Below are positions 22,644-34,245 of a stretch of 64,000 bases of DNA, in pieces. The notes beneath the pieces were generated by a model that worked only from the letters and a program-made list of their open reading frames with translations, was not told the DNA's origin and did no database searches. A program made the position numbers and the translations under genes. This DNA is from Panax quinquefolius (taxonomy: Eukaryota; Streptophyta; Magnoliopsida; Apiales; Araliaceae): contig CM035170.1 of the NCBI GenBank assembly GCA_020205615.1, positions 55,666,812 to 55,730,811 on the forward strand. The letters run 5' to 3'. Numbering within the stretch: the stretch's first letter is position 1; each line of letters opens with the position of its first letter.

Positions 22644-25600
22644 TGTGACACCCCCAAATTAATAGGTATACATCACCTATTCTGAGTCGCCAAATACATG
22701 GTATAGAAATAAATACAACTTCAGTAATACAATTGTCGTGCAAAATACGACAACACATATAATGTGAGTTTGAATACAAATATTGTCTAATAGACAGTAT
22801 ACAAACTCAAAAGGAGTCCTCATTACAATTTTTGATACACTATTTTACAAAATAGTGAGGACTACTAAAACAACTATCCTGAACCATCACTCCATACCCC
22901 TAGCTTAGTTCTCGCTATGTTTCTCACCTCCTGAGAAAAAAAATGGAACAAAAAGGAAAAGGGTGAGCTAAACTAGCCCAGTAAAGAATATTATGACTAA
23001 GATAATATACAATAAATTATCATTAGTCTTCAACAGGAAAAAATATGATAGAACATAATAGACAACAAATTTTAGATCAACAACAGCAGCGGAAACAGCA
23101 ATCCATTAGAAGAGTAAAGTAGAGAATGAATTCTACTATCTTCTAAGATTTAAAAGTCCATCATCAATATTTTATCCCTGTAACATCAATCAATATACAT
23201 CTTGAATCAAATATTCATCTTTGCACTATAGGCCAAAGATATTCATTTGTATCTAAGATTTAAAAGTCCATCATCAATATTTTATCCCTGTAACATCTAT
23301 CAATATACATCTTGAATCAAATATTCATCTTTGCACTATAGGCCAAAGATATTCATTTGTATCACCAGTTGGTTATGTTCATCTCAACACCTGTTCATCT
23401 TTGCACTACGGGCCAAAGATATTCATCAGTTAATCATTCATCTTTGCACTATAGGCCAAAGATATTCAGTAATATCATCATTTAGGACTGAGGATGATGA
23501 AAAATATCTTAAAGAAAACGAATCCAGTGAGACAAAAGGAAAAATATTAGGGATTCATATTACAGTTTATCCAAGTTCAATAATACTCCATAATAACCAA
23601 TTGTGAAGCAGAATTCAAAAATAAAGATCAAAACATGGATATAATCAAAGACAGTAACCATAATAGACATCTCGGACAAAAAGGAGAAAATTTTATTTTT
23701 CGGTGAATAGTGACGTATTCGTGAATAATGCTATTTACGTGAATAGTGTCGTATACGTGAATAGTAACCCCGACACAAAAAGGTAGAAATTCCACAATAA
23801 AATTCATATCAATATTTCGGCATAATGATATTGAAGAAAAAAATAACATCCCTTACCTCAAAAGAACAGTATTTCTGATTCAAATATCGGATGTAAAGTC
23901 GAAGAAAACTTGTACTGAATAGCAACTCTCAAAGTATCTAAATACTCACTAAATACGCTCGATAATATAGAGAGAGAGAAAAAAAACTTGTTTTTGGTGT
24001 GATTTTTAATTCTAACTAAGCACCCTATTTATAGGAAAATGTTAGAACGTCAAAGCAGACTAAATAATAAAATAATATTATTATTTTTTCTTCATTCCAT
24101 GCCCACACTTGCTGAACAAGCTGGAGCATGCCATCGTTGAAAAATTTTCAGCAGCACACATGTTTTCAAAAATAAAAGTGGGTCTCACCCATAATTTTAA
24201 TAAAAATATTTAATTTCTGAAACATCAATAATTCATAAAAAATAGTCTTTTTATTAGAAAAATACGAATTTTATGGCCATTCTATAGGAAATTAAATTCT
24301 CTACAACTTTGTAGCTTTGCGTTTTTCCAAATTCCAAACGACAAAATGCCAAAATCCACATACGGACAATTTTTAATACCTCCATTCTGAAAAAATATTG
24401 ATAAAACACCCCAGCATTAATTCCTTCATTTATAACCTCATAAAATATATAAATCCATCATTTATATCCACATAAAATAAATATTTCCTTATCATATAAA
24501 TTAATAATTAATTATTCATAAATAATATTACAGAATCACAATTATGACAACCAGGTCGTTCCTAGGAAAGAGGGGGCACTCCGATAAGAATTTCTCTTTA
24601 TTGGCGCGCAATTAGGTGACCAAACCCCTTTCTTAGACAGAACTTCCTTAGACATTGCCAATAATGCTATCTAATAATATTATTCAAATAATATGAATTA
24701 TTGATCTGACAATGGAGATATTGTGCAGTGATTGAAAGTAGTATGCAAACAAGCCAATCATGTTTGATGATAAAGCATATACTTTGTAACAATCTTATTC
24801 ATTTATTAATAAAAAGTATTAATTTATTAAAGGCTTTTAATTATCTACATGATGCTGTTTTATAATATGTGATAAACCCATAGTTTTAAGCAATGCTTTT
24901 AGAATAATGATGATGATCATTCTAATGAGATCTAAATTCTTTGAAAGCTTAAAACTAAAATAGTTCCCAATCGTTGGATTACTAAATTGGGGATTAGTGA
25001 ATCCGGATAGATTGGTACATACGCTGCTTGCTCATTGGATGAGGATGATTGATCTCATGATCATTTGTGTGGAGACACTAAAGCAAGTATGTAGGTGCTT
25101 ATTAGAGAATAAGTTCACTGAACGTGGCTCGCTAAGGAATACCTAATGGAGTTTTATTTGCTCGTCAATAGGAATTCTCAGTAGTGATAGTAGTACAAGT
25201 GATCCTTGGACTTGAGATCATCATAGTATCTTGTGTATGATGAGTTATACTTTGACTTATTCCTTAAGACCCTTAGGGTATATCAAAGGGTATGCTTGGG
25301 TATAATAAGTTGTATGCGTGGAGATAATGTATGATCAATAAAGAATCTACCACTTCTATAAAAGAAGAGAAATGTCCTATGTGATTCGATAAATGACAAC
25401 CCAATGAGTCCTTGGCTGCTGCGTAATGAAATTAAAAAGGAGTTTCTAATTTGCATTATTTGGAGTTGTGCATTTAAGGATCGAAATACATATAATTAAA
25501 TAAAATAAGACTTGACAATAATTCCATGTCTTATATTTAATTGGGACATCAGAATGGTGGAAGGATTGAATTGTTGCGGTAACTATTTACTCAAAGGTTC

Positions 25601-27109
25601 TTTAATGATTAATGTTGAAATCTATATTATCCGGAAAGTCGCTTGATCGCTAGGGAGGCTTATCCCTATTGTAGAATAAATATTATTTATTTAAATAAAT
25701 TAATTATTTAATTTATTTATTTAAATAAGATTAGAATTGTTCTAATTGATTTATTCACAACCTGTTTAATATGGAGAACCTAAAGGGTCACACCATAAAA
25801 GGAAGAATAATTATTTAAGAAGTTAATGGCATAATCGTAATAATATAGTTAAGTATATTTAATTTAATCTATGGTGATAGAATAAATTAAATAGCTTAAT
25901 ATTTATTATTTAATATTTTAGAAATATTAAATATAAATTAATAAGAGGAGTCTTATTAATATTATTACAATTATTATTATTTTAATTTCTAAAAGAGTTT
26001 AGGAATTAATTTAATATAAGTACTCTCATTTATTCCTAATTGGATTAGGAAGGAAAATTAGTTAAAAGAGTTTAATTAATTATCCCTAATAAGATTAGGG
26101 AGCTTAATTAATTAAATAAACTCAATTCCTTAATTGTTAAGGTGGGTTGCCCACATCTATAAATAAGAGGAGTCTTATTATGGGTGGGATGGGTTGTTGA
26201 CTTTAACAACTACGTAATAATTCCAAGTTGTTGGGAGTACACCTTTTTCTATAGAGATGGAAAAACTAGGGTTTAGCCAACCACCCTTCATCTTGAATTT
26301 TATTCTTCCTTGGTGGATCACCTCTAGAGGCCAAACGTTTGGGTGGCTAACGTTGATCAAAGGAAGGAACCAAACCCGGTGGATTCAAGTTGAACGCGAA
26401 AAGGATTGAGAGTGAACTTGTACACGAGGAAGCTCGATCTTCAAGGGTATGATTCTTATTCATCTTTTCGCTTAATTAATAATTATGCATAAAGGATGAT
26501 CCGGTTTTATGGTTTGTAAATTTTAAACTCGATTTTACACGCTTAGCATTTTTTTTTTTGCAATTTGATTGCAAGTATGAATATTACAAACCTAATAAAG
26601 ATAATTATTGAAACAACAATAATATAAAATATCAACGTAGCAATTATTGAATCAATAAAATAAAATATTGAATAATAATTCATAATAATTATTGAGTAGT
26701 GCCTTCTTCAGAAGAATCAATAATTCAAAATATCGTGCAATACCGCAACAAGCATCGCAACCACGCCAGACATCAGATTTTAACCATCGGTATTCCAACA
26801 CCGCTAATCTGTGAACCATTACGTCGTTATTTATAAAAACTCAAACTTGTCGTTTTCTTCATCCGACCGTTTTCCATTATGGGACCCACAAATGGTTGCG
26901 CTGTCGTACGAATATTCCCCGCTAGCAAGAATATTCCACGACCAAACGAATATTCCCCGACAATAATGAATATTTTATAACCACTTGCTTATTTTACAAA
27001 ATTTGCACATTTCATCCATAACCAAAGTATTATATCAAATTAACACTTTATTATTCAAAATAATAATAGAGGAAATTCAATTTTATTTATAAAAAGTTGG
27101 GGTCTTACA
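22644..27109 (-). repeat. LTR shared by elements D and E (about 2.6 kb plus a 1.87-kb insertion)
   Basis: It runs from TGTGACACCCCC to GGTCTTACA and matches 61137-63662. Interior sequence abuts both sides: gag start and primer site of D at the left, integrase tail of E at the right. A segment of about 105 bp is duplicated in tandem at 23150-23255 and 23256-23360. Four CACTA-GGCCAAAGAT repeats lie in 23215-23470. Confidence 0.88.
24733..26603. mobile_element. Insertion of about 1.87 kb in the D/E LTR, probable solo LTR
   Basis: The LTR sequence is interrupted after GTGCAGTGA and resumes at AATTATTGAAACAACAA; the uninterrupted version is at 63130-63160. The insert starts TTGAAAGTAGTATGC and ends near ATTACAAACCTAATAAAGAT. 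It is AT-rich, has no coding frame and no terminal inverted repeat, and its exact borders are unclear: a GAT triplet is present on both sides, but there is no perfect 5-bp duplication. The leader-like 3' part suggests an LTR. The family is not recognised. Confidence 0.5.
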
Positions 27110-27447
27110 ACCTCCCCTCCTTATGAAATGTCGTCCTCAAAATTGACGTACGTACCTGGTGTTTCAAAAAGGTGAGGATACCTCGCTTTCATTTCTGATT
27201 CCAACTCCTAGGTCATTTCTTCAATAGCATGGTTTCTCCACAAAACCTTAACTTGTGGTATAACCTTCGTGCGTAAGACATGCTCTTTCCTATCCGAGAT
27301 CTTAACAGGTACCTCCTCATACGTTAAATTTTCGGCTATCTCGTCTGGTTCTAACTCAATAATGTGGTTCGGGTCTTTCACATATTTACGAAGCATAGAT
27401 ATTAAAAAATATTATGAACACGAGACATGTTTGGAGGTAATGCGAGT
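27110..27447 (-). pseudogene. Element E integrase C-terminus with chromodomain, separated by F
   Basis: On the minus strand it encodes the end of integrase: a LRKYV..PNHIIELEPDEI stretch, then EEVPVKISDRKEHVLRTKVIPQVKVLW, written here in parts only, with NHAIEEMT. This is the chromodomain-like tail typical of plant chromoviruses. It joins 56790 onward once F and one copy of the CGAGT duplication are removed. Chromodomains steer insertion to heterochromatin in relatives; here the frame is broken. Confidence 0.8.
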
Positions 27448-28770
27448 TGATGAGTAGGTTTTATACCTATGAATCTGATATTATTAAACTTAATTATTGC
27501 TATATTTAATTGTTTTTAGTATCTTTTTATGTGTTTTTGTGTTTATTTCTTGTAGGTTGGAGCTTGATGGACAAATTGGTCATTTGGGAGAAGAAAAAGG
27601 TCAAAAATCATTAAAATTAGAGCTGAGTGGCATTTTTGTAATTATGTGGTCCTGGTCAAGCTCCTATGGGCTTGGAAATGGCCTGGGTTGAGCGCCTAGG
27701 CGCTCATGTGCGGCTAAAGAAGGATTTTTCTACTTCTAAGTGGGTTGTTGAAGCCAAGAAGGAATCTAAAGGAGGGCTGAGACTAATACAAATAGGAAAA
27801 GACTTTAGAAAAGACGTATCACTCAATTTTGCAAGAGATTTGCAGAGAGGACAATGAAGAAAAACACGAAGGGGAATTGCAAGGGCTGAAGATCAAAGAG
27901 AGAGTATTGGAGAAAATTCAGAGTTTCTTCTTCTCTTCTCTAGTTTTATCTTTTGTAATTATCTAGGATGTTGGATTATTAATATGGATGATGTTTTTCT
28001 TTATTATTATTATGAACTAAATTTTCATTAAAATCGCAACGGAACTTGGTATGTAGTTTAAATTGAACCTTTCCATTGAATGAAAGTTGGTTTTTATTGA
28101 ATTATTTATTATATCTTTTGTTTATTGATTAATTGTTTGGCCAACAATTACTGTGATAATCTATATAAAATTAGAAGATGGAGCATAGATTGAGATATGG
28201 ATATAATAACACCTGTTCATATAATCTGATTAGGGTTAATATGATTAGCATGTAGGATAGGAATATACATATGTGTCTTTTGTATCCATTGAAAGAATTT
28301 GTGCGTAAAACCCTAAGTAACTTGATTCACATAGGAATATAGTGAGTTGATTAAATAGGGTGTTCCTTGTAACTCTGTGTCTTAAGGATCAGATTTAGGA
28401 GGATTTGTTCACGTGTCTTTGGAAGAAGTGCATGAGCACTATAAAACATTCTTGGATAATGATTCATATTAATTAATTGATTTAAATGGGAAGTAAATTG
28501 GTTTAAATGAAATACCAAGGGAAGTCGTAATCTTAACCTGTTAAATATGCAGTTATTCTTCTGAAATTCTAATTTTAATTATTAGTTTAGTTAAGTTTAA
28601 TTTTCAAATCACAAATAATATTTCGTAGTTTAAAATAGGATTAATTGCATTGGAATTATTAATTGATAAATATTAGTCTATTTTCTCGTGGGAACGATAT
28701 CATTGCGCTAAATATTACAATTGAACGTGTATACTTGCGTGTTAAAGTGCTATTAAAAAATTAGGCAATA
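27448..28770 (+). repeat. 5' LTR of element F
   Basis: It starts TGATGAGTAGG and ends GGCAATA (the 3' copy ends GGCAACA). Length is 1323 bp, with very high identity to 32067-33372. It contains the 16-bp palindrome GAGCGCCTAGGCGCTC at 27690-27705. Confidence 0.9.
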
Positions 28771-28776
28771 AGTTTT

Positions 28777-28794
28777 TGGCGCCGCTGCCGGGGA
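28777..28794 (+). other. Element F primer binding site (Asp tRNA type)
   Basis: TGGCGCCGCTGCCGGGGA lies six bases inside the 5' LTR. It closely resembles the TGGCGCCGTTGCCGGGGA primer site, complementary to aspartate tRNA, that is usual in Athila elements. Confidence 0.8.
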
Positions 28795-28904
28795 AATTAG
28801 TTTAATATTTTGTCATTATTAATTTCAATCAAATTAATCTTAATTTAAATATTTATTTTATTTTATTTTATTTCTCTCTCTAGTCTAATTCGTTTTCAGG
28901 TACC

Positions 28905-29984
28905 ATGGACAACTATGACTATCATTGGCCATATTCGAGAATGACTCGGCCAAGAGAGGCAGAGAATTATGGACTCGATGAATTGTCAGCACAATTTGGG
29001 ACACTTTCGAGGAAGATTAACGCTTTATCAGCACAACTTATACAAAGTGTAGCAGTAATATGTGAGTATTGCAGTGGAAACCATCCGAGTAATCAATGTG
29101 CCATCAGTTTTGAGTCGATACAATATAGTGGCAACTTCGGCAATTACCCCAATAATTATGAATATTCCAACAATTATCATCATGAGTGGGTAAATCCACT
29201 AAATATTTCATGGAGCGATGAAAATCTAGCCCAACCCTTTGCTTTAAGCCAATCATACACTCCTGAATTACAAATTCAAGCTCCTAATCACGAAGAAGAA
29301 AAGATTTTAAACTTGGAGGGACTTATTTCCAAGTTCTTGGTTTTGATTGAGGAGGAGACGAATAGTCAGGAGATGTTGATTCAAAATCTTGAGAACAAAG
29401 TGGGACAACTTTTTAACGCCATCATTAATCGCCCTCAAGGTGAAGTGACAAGCAACATGATTCCCGAGACTGATGGATTGCCCATGCTAAATCTGGAACC
29501 GGATGTGCCAAAAGAAAAGGATGTGGAAAGGGAGGAAACAAGTGGGGAACAAGAAAAGAAGGTCGCCAAAGATCTAGCCTTGAGTTCCGAAATAGGTGAA
29601 CCAATTTTGATAGTGCCCCATATATCTTCACCGCCAAAGTTTAAGGATCAGGCTAGATTTGCAATCCCGTGCCCAATTGGTAGTCATTTTTTCAATAAAG
29701 CTATATATAACATGGAAGTTAGCTTAAAATTGGTGTCATGGTGTGAAGAGAAAGGGAATAGAGATGAAGAACCAGTTGTTCTGGAAAAGCTTCAACGCAA
29801 AAATTCATTCACAGATACAATTCAGAAAATGCCTAGTACTTTGAAGGTTGTAAAAGAGAATCTACCTATAAAGAACAAGCTAGGTGAATTTGAATTAATG
29901 ACCCTTACTAATGGGAAACTCTCAAAAAATATGTTATTACTAATGGTTGGAGGGTTCCTCAATTTTCGAAGGGGAATTGGATAG
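28905..29984 (+). CDS. Athila-like gag fragment, 359 codons, intact frame
   Basis: The frame starts at the first ATG after the primer site (MDNYDYHWPY) and is uninterrupted to a TAG. Residues 53-65 form a CX2CX3HX4C zinc knuckle (C53, C56, H60, C65) of the spacing seen in Athila gag. A Gln/Asn/Tyr-rich segment follows, then a predicted coiled stretch around 150-175 with ENKVGQLFNAIINRPQGE, which recalls the Athila NLE.QVGQLA..L..RP.G motif. The usual capsid domain at the N-terminus is missing, and the C-terminus departs from homology and ends before any protease. It could bind RNA, but no particle-forming core is seen. The intact frame suggests recent activity or selection. Confidence 0.7.
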   Translation: MDNYDYHWPYSRMTRPREAENYGLDELSAQFGTLSRKINALSAQLIQSVAVICEYCSGNHPSNQCAISFESIQYSGNFGNYPNNYEYSNNYHHEWVNPLNISWSDENLAQPFALSQSYTPELQIQAPNHEEEKILNLEGLISKFLVLIEEETNSQEMLIQNLENKVGQLFNAIINRPQGEVTSNMIPETDGLPMLNLEPDVPKEKDVEREETSGEQEKKVAKDLALSSEIGEPILIVPHISSPPKFKDQARFAIPCPIGSHFFNKAIYNMEVSLKLVSWCEEKGNRDEEPVVLEKLQRKNSFTDTIQKMPSTLKVVKENLPIKNKLGEFELMTLTNGKLSKNMLLLMVGGFLNFRRGIG

Positions 29985-30230
29985 AGAAAGTCGAAGCAGT
30001 CGGGTTGGGGACGTTAAACTAAGCACGCACTAGGAGGCAACCTAGACTTGGATTTTATCTCTTTAAATTTTAGTTCATTAATTTTATTTTAGTTCATTTA
30101 GTTATGTATTTTATCTTAGTTTAGGGATGTATGTTCAGTTCTAATCTCCTTGCAAATGATAACTGAGAATTGGGTTCATGGCTTGCAAGTTAGAAGGATA
30201 AAAGAGCACAAATTTTGGCTAAGGCTGGCC

Positions 30231-30423
30231 CAAGTGCCTAGGCGCCCAAAACAAGCATATTCCAAGCGCCTAGACGCTTAACTGCAGAATGCCCAGACAC
30301 GCCCAAGCGCCTAGGCGCCCATTCCAAGCTATTTTCAAGCGCCTAGGCGCTCACCATCACCATCGATTACATTCCCAAGCGCTGGCGCGCCCAACCTTCA
30401 CAATTTCAAGCGCCTAGGCGCTC
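30231..30423. repeat. Cluster of AGCGCCTAGGCGCT palindromes
   Basis: Six copies of a CAAGCGCCTAGGCGCCC/CTC unit lie about 30-40 bp apart (starting near 30231, 30263, 30304, 30336, 30376 and 30407). The best copies contain the perfect 14-bp palindrome AGCGCCTAGGCGCT. They are strongly GC-rich in an AT-rich element. Related copies occur in both LTRs (27690-27705; 32279-32330). Confidence 0.8.
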
Positions 30424-32050
30424 TACCTGTTCACTTGAAAAAAATAAAGCCCTAAGTAAGGCAATTCTAATTCAAACCCAATTCCTTTCACTCCTAATTC
30501 AAAAGCAACTCCTTCTAAGCCCTTGCACCACAATAACACCAACTCTTGCACTCTCCCAATCAAAATCTAATATATCTTCTCCAAACCACAATCAAGAAAA
30601 AAGCAAGATAAAGTCAACTTCTTTATCTCCTACTTGGATTCCAACTGCAACAATTTAAAGCAAAGTTCAAGCTTCAAGATTTGCTCTAAACCAAGTTTGG
30701 GGGAGGTTCACATAGGGGTCTAAGCCTGCAAGTGATTGGCGCTCCATAGCAGTTCCCACCACCTCCACCCTTGTCCGTGTACCCTCCCAACTGACTTAGC
30801 TCCTGAGGATGATGCTAATACAGAAGAAGTAGATGATGCTGATGAAGAGTAAAGCTTTAATCTTTCAGGGAAGTCCTCAGTGCCTAATTTCTTATGTTTT
30901 TTTATATACAATGAGGACATTGCATATATTAAGTTTGGGGGTGCATTCTTCCAGTTGCATTACAGTCAGTTAGTTGCATTCATTTAGTATAACTTATTCA
31001 TTTTGTAGTTTTTCATTTAGTTTTCATTCTAATTTCTTAAATTTTCAATAATAAAAAAAAGTTTCAAGTATTTGCATGTTTCTAGCTGTTAGATAGTTTA
31101 AGTCTGTTTTGGCCAATGATGAGATTGGAATTTAGTAGACAAGTATAGTATTGACTGTTAAGACTTTGATGTGATTTCTTGTCATGATTTGAATCTTTAC
31201 CTGTTTGAAACTGATATAATAAGGATAACACAGTAAAAACAACTATGTTGACTGATTGAGTCTAAATTGACATATAATAGAATTCTTAAGGATAATGCTA
31301 ATTTGAATGAAAGAAACTCATGAATAGGTAATGATAGCTAAAGTTAGATAAGAACCTAAGCTTGGGGGAAAATTTGGGATATATAAGGTATATAAAAATT
31401 AAAATAAAATAAAAAATAACTCGTGGCTAGTCTTGTTTCGAGGCCTTTGTTACTTGAGTAAGTACGCCCGAGGGGATTGTCTATACACCTAGAGCCCTAA
31501 AGCCTGAATGGTTTGGGAGTCGTTGGTTGAAAGCTTGCTAAGGGGTAGCAATGTTAGCCTAAGGGAATAAGACATTGCACAGCCATGAGTAAAAAAAAGA
31601 AAAAAAAGAATAAAAAGAGAAAAAGAGCAAAAAGCCCCCGTAAGTGAAAAAAATAAAGCATAAGTATCCCATCTTGACCTTTAGATTTGGTTGGTGTTTG
31701 ATTTTAGCTGGATCTAGCCATTTTTTGGATTTCTTAAGTTTACACTGTATGATGCCTTCAAAGAGACCTTGTATGTGTTAAATTTGATTTTATATCAGTT
31801 AGCATAGTTGTTGAGCACACACGCATTATATCAGTAATAACATGGTAAGATTTGATGATTGATTGGGATATTATTAATCTGTCTTAGTATGATGTACTAG
31901 CATGTTTATTGTGATTTATCTGAGGCTTGATGAATAGATTTTGTTCTGTTTGACTGCTGGACTCGTAGGCATGTAGATAACTGCATTTGCATGTGCATTG
32001 CACATTTAATTATTAAATTATGTTTTGTTGCTTGGGGAAAAATAATTGAT

Positions 32051-32066
32051 TAAGTTTGGGGGTATT
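32051..32066 (+). other. Element F polypurine tract
   Basis: TAAGTTTGGGGGTATT lies directly before the 3' LTR start TGATGAG. It is the typical plus-strand primer of Athila relatives. Confidence 0.75.
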
Positions 32067-33372
32067 TGATGAGTAGATTTTATACCTATGAATCTGATAT
32101 TATTAAACTTAATTATTGCTATCTTTAATTGTTTTTAGTATCTTTTTATGTGTTTTTGTGTTTATTTCTTGTAGGTTGGAGCTGGATGGACAAATTGGTC
32201 ATTTGGGAGAAGAAAAAGGTCAAAAATCATTAAAATTAGAGCTGAGTGGCATTTTTGTAATTACATGGTCATGGTCAAGCGCCTAGGCACTTGGAAATGG
32301 CCTGGGTTAAGCACCTAGGCACTCATATGCGGCTAAAGAAGGATTTTTCTACTGCTAGTGGGTTATTGAAGCTTAGAAGGAATCTAAAGGAGGGCTGAGA
32401 CTAATACAAATAGGAGAAGACTTTAGAAATGACGTATCACTCAATTTTTCAAGAGATTTGCAGAGAGGACAACAAAGAAAATCACGAAGGAGAATTGCAA
32501 AATTTCAAGATCAAAGAGAGTATCGGAGCCGAATTCGTGGTTTCTTCTTCTCTCTAGTTTTATCTTTTGTAATTATCTCGGGATGTTTGGATTATTAATC
32601 TAGATGATGTTTTTCTTTATTATTATTATGAACTAAATTTTCATTAAGATTACAACGGAACTTGGTATGTAGTTTAAATTGAACCTTTCCATTGAATGAA
32701 AGTTGGTTTTTATTGAATTGTTTATTATATCTTTTGTTTATTGATTAATTGTTTGGCCAACAATTACTGTGATAATCTATATAAAATTGGAAGATGGAGT
32801 ATAGATTGAGATATGGATATAATAACACATGTTCATATAATCTGATTAGGGTTAATATGATTAGCATGTAGGATAGGAATATACCTATGTGTCTTTTGTA
32901 TCCATTGAAAGAATTTGTGCATAAAACCCTAAGTAACTTGATTCACATAGGAATATAGTGAGTTGATTAAATAGGGTGTTCCCTTGTAACTCTGTGTCTT
33001 AAGAATCAGATTTAGGAGGATTTGTTCACGTGTCTTTGGAAGAAGTGCGTAAGCACTATAAAACATTCTTGGATAATGATTCATATTAATTAATTGATTT
33101 AAATGGGAAGCAAATTGGTTTAAATGAAATAGTAAGGGAAGTTGTAATCTTAACCTGTTAAATCTGCAGTTATTCTTGTGAAATTCTAATTTTAATTATT
33201 AGTTTAGTTAAGTTTAATTTTTAAATCGCAAACAATATTTCGTAGTTTAAAATATGATTAATTGCATTAGAATTAGTAATTGATAAATATTAGTCTATTT
33301 CCTCGTGGGAACGATATCCTTGCTTGCTGAATATTACAATTGAACGCGTATACTTGCATGTTAAAGTGCTAT
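32067..33372 (+). repeat. 3' LTR of element F (main part; last 16 bp at 56774-56789)
   Basis: It matches 27448-28754. The hAT transposon entered 16 bp before the LTR end, duplicating AGTGCTAT. The LTR resumes at 56774 (TAAAAATTAGGCAACA) and is followed by the F target duplication. Confidence 0.9.
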
Positions 33373-33391
33373 TAGGGGTGAAAAATGATCC
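33373..33391 (+). repeat. hAT left terminal inverted repeat
   Basis: TAGGGGTGAAAAATGATCC pairs with the complement of 56748-56765, with one extra A. Subterminal CGAGT/ACTCG motifs follow to about 33760 and could be transposase sites. Confidence 0.88.
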
Positions 33392-34036
33392 AAGTAACTC
33401 GGTACCCGATTCGGATTCGACCCAAAAATATGATCCGGGTATCGGTTTTGATAGCATCCGAGTCGAATATGGGCCAAAGGCTCGTTTTTGGGTTATAATA
33501 CTGATATCGAATCTGAGCAGAGTACTACTCACTCATTTTAGGGTTTGAACCATCCTCATTCATCTGATCCTTACTCGATCCTTGCTCGATGAACCTTACT
33601 CGTTTAAGGGTTTGGTACTGCTCGATCTCTGATAAAGAAGTGGAAAGGTTTAGTTCACGGTGAATTAATCTCTTGAGTCTTGAGTCGAGTCTTGATTCTT
33701 TAAACAATCTTCAGTTCAGACTTCAATCGACTCCGACCTCTCGACTCTCGAGACTTCTCAGTCTCACTTCACTGACTCTTCAATGGCCTCTTCGCCTCTT
33801 CGTTTAGTGATTCAATCTCAGAATCACTAAAGCCCTATTCCCAAAACACGATTGATGAAGCTGAAGCCATAAAGGTCGAAGTGAAAATGCGTGTAAGTCA
33901 GTTCTTATTTATATATTTATATATATATATATATTCTTCTTCTGATTACTTCTATAGTTTTGTTATACCAAAAATCCCCAATCAAAAAATTTAAACCCCA
34001 ATTTTTAGCTTTCAAGATTCAATTCGATCTTATTCA

Positions 34037-34206
34037 ATGGAACACTTTGATGCTTCAGGTATGTTCAGTATAGATTTGTAGTTTTTTGTTGATGGGTATG
34101 TGGTTTTGAAAGATTTTATCGATTTATGTAATGTTATGTTCATGTGCTTTGTTAACTATTTATACATCTGAATTATTGTTAACTATTTACTGATTATCTG
34201 ATGTTC

Positions 34207-34245
<39 letters not shown>

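Larger units (their letters stand above)
29985..32066 (+). other. Element F noncoding 3' interior
   Basis: About 2.1 kb lie between gag and the 3' LTR. It opens with the ACGTTAAACTAAGCACG-GAGGCAACC segment that follows pol in Athila relatives. It then holds the GCGCCTAGGCGC cluster (30231-30423) and repeated AAGTTTGGGGG tracts (near 30690, 30931 and 32051). Small frames here do not look coding. Confidence 0.65.

Noticed and set aside
27497..27857. Two overlapping plus-strand frames in the F 5' LTR
   Set aside because: The matching frames in the 3' LTR (32140-32500) are interrupted, so coding is not supported.
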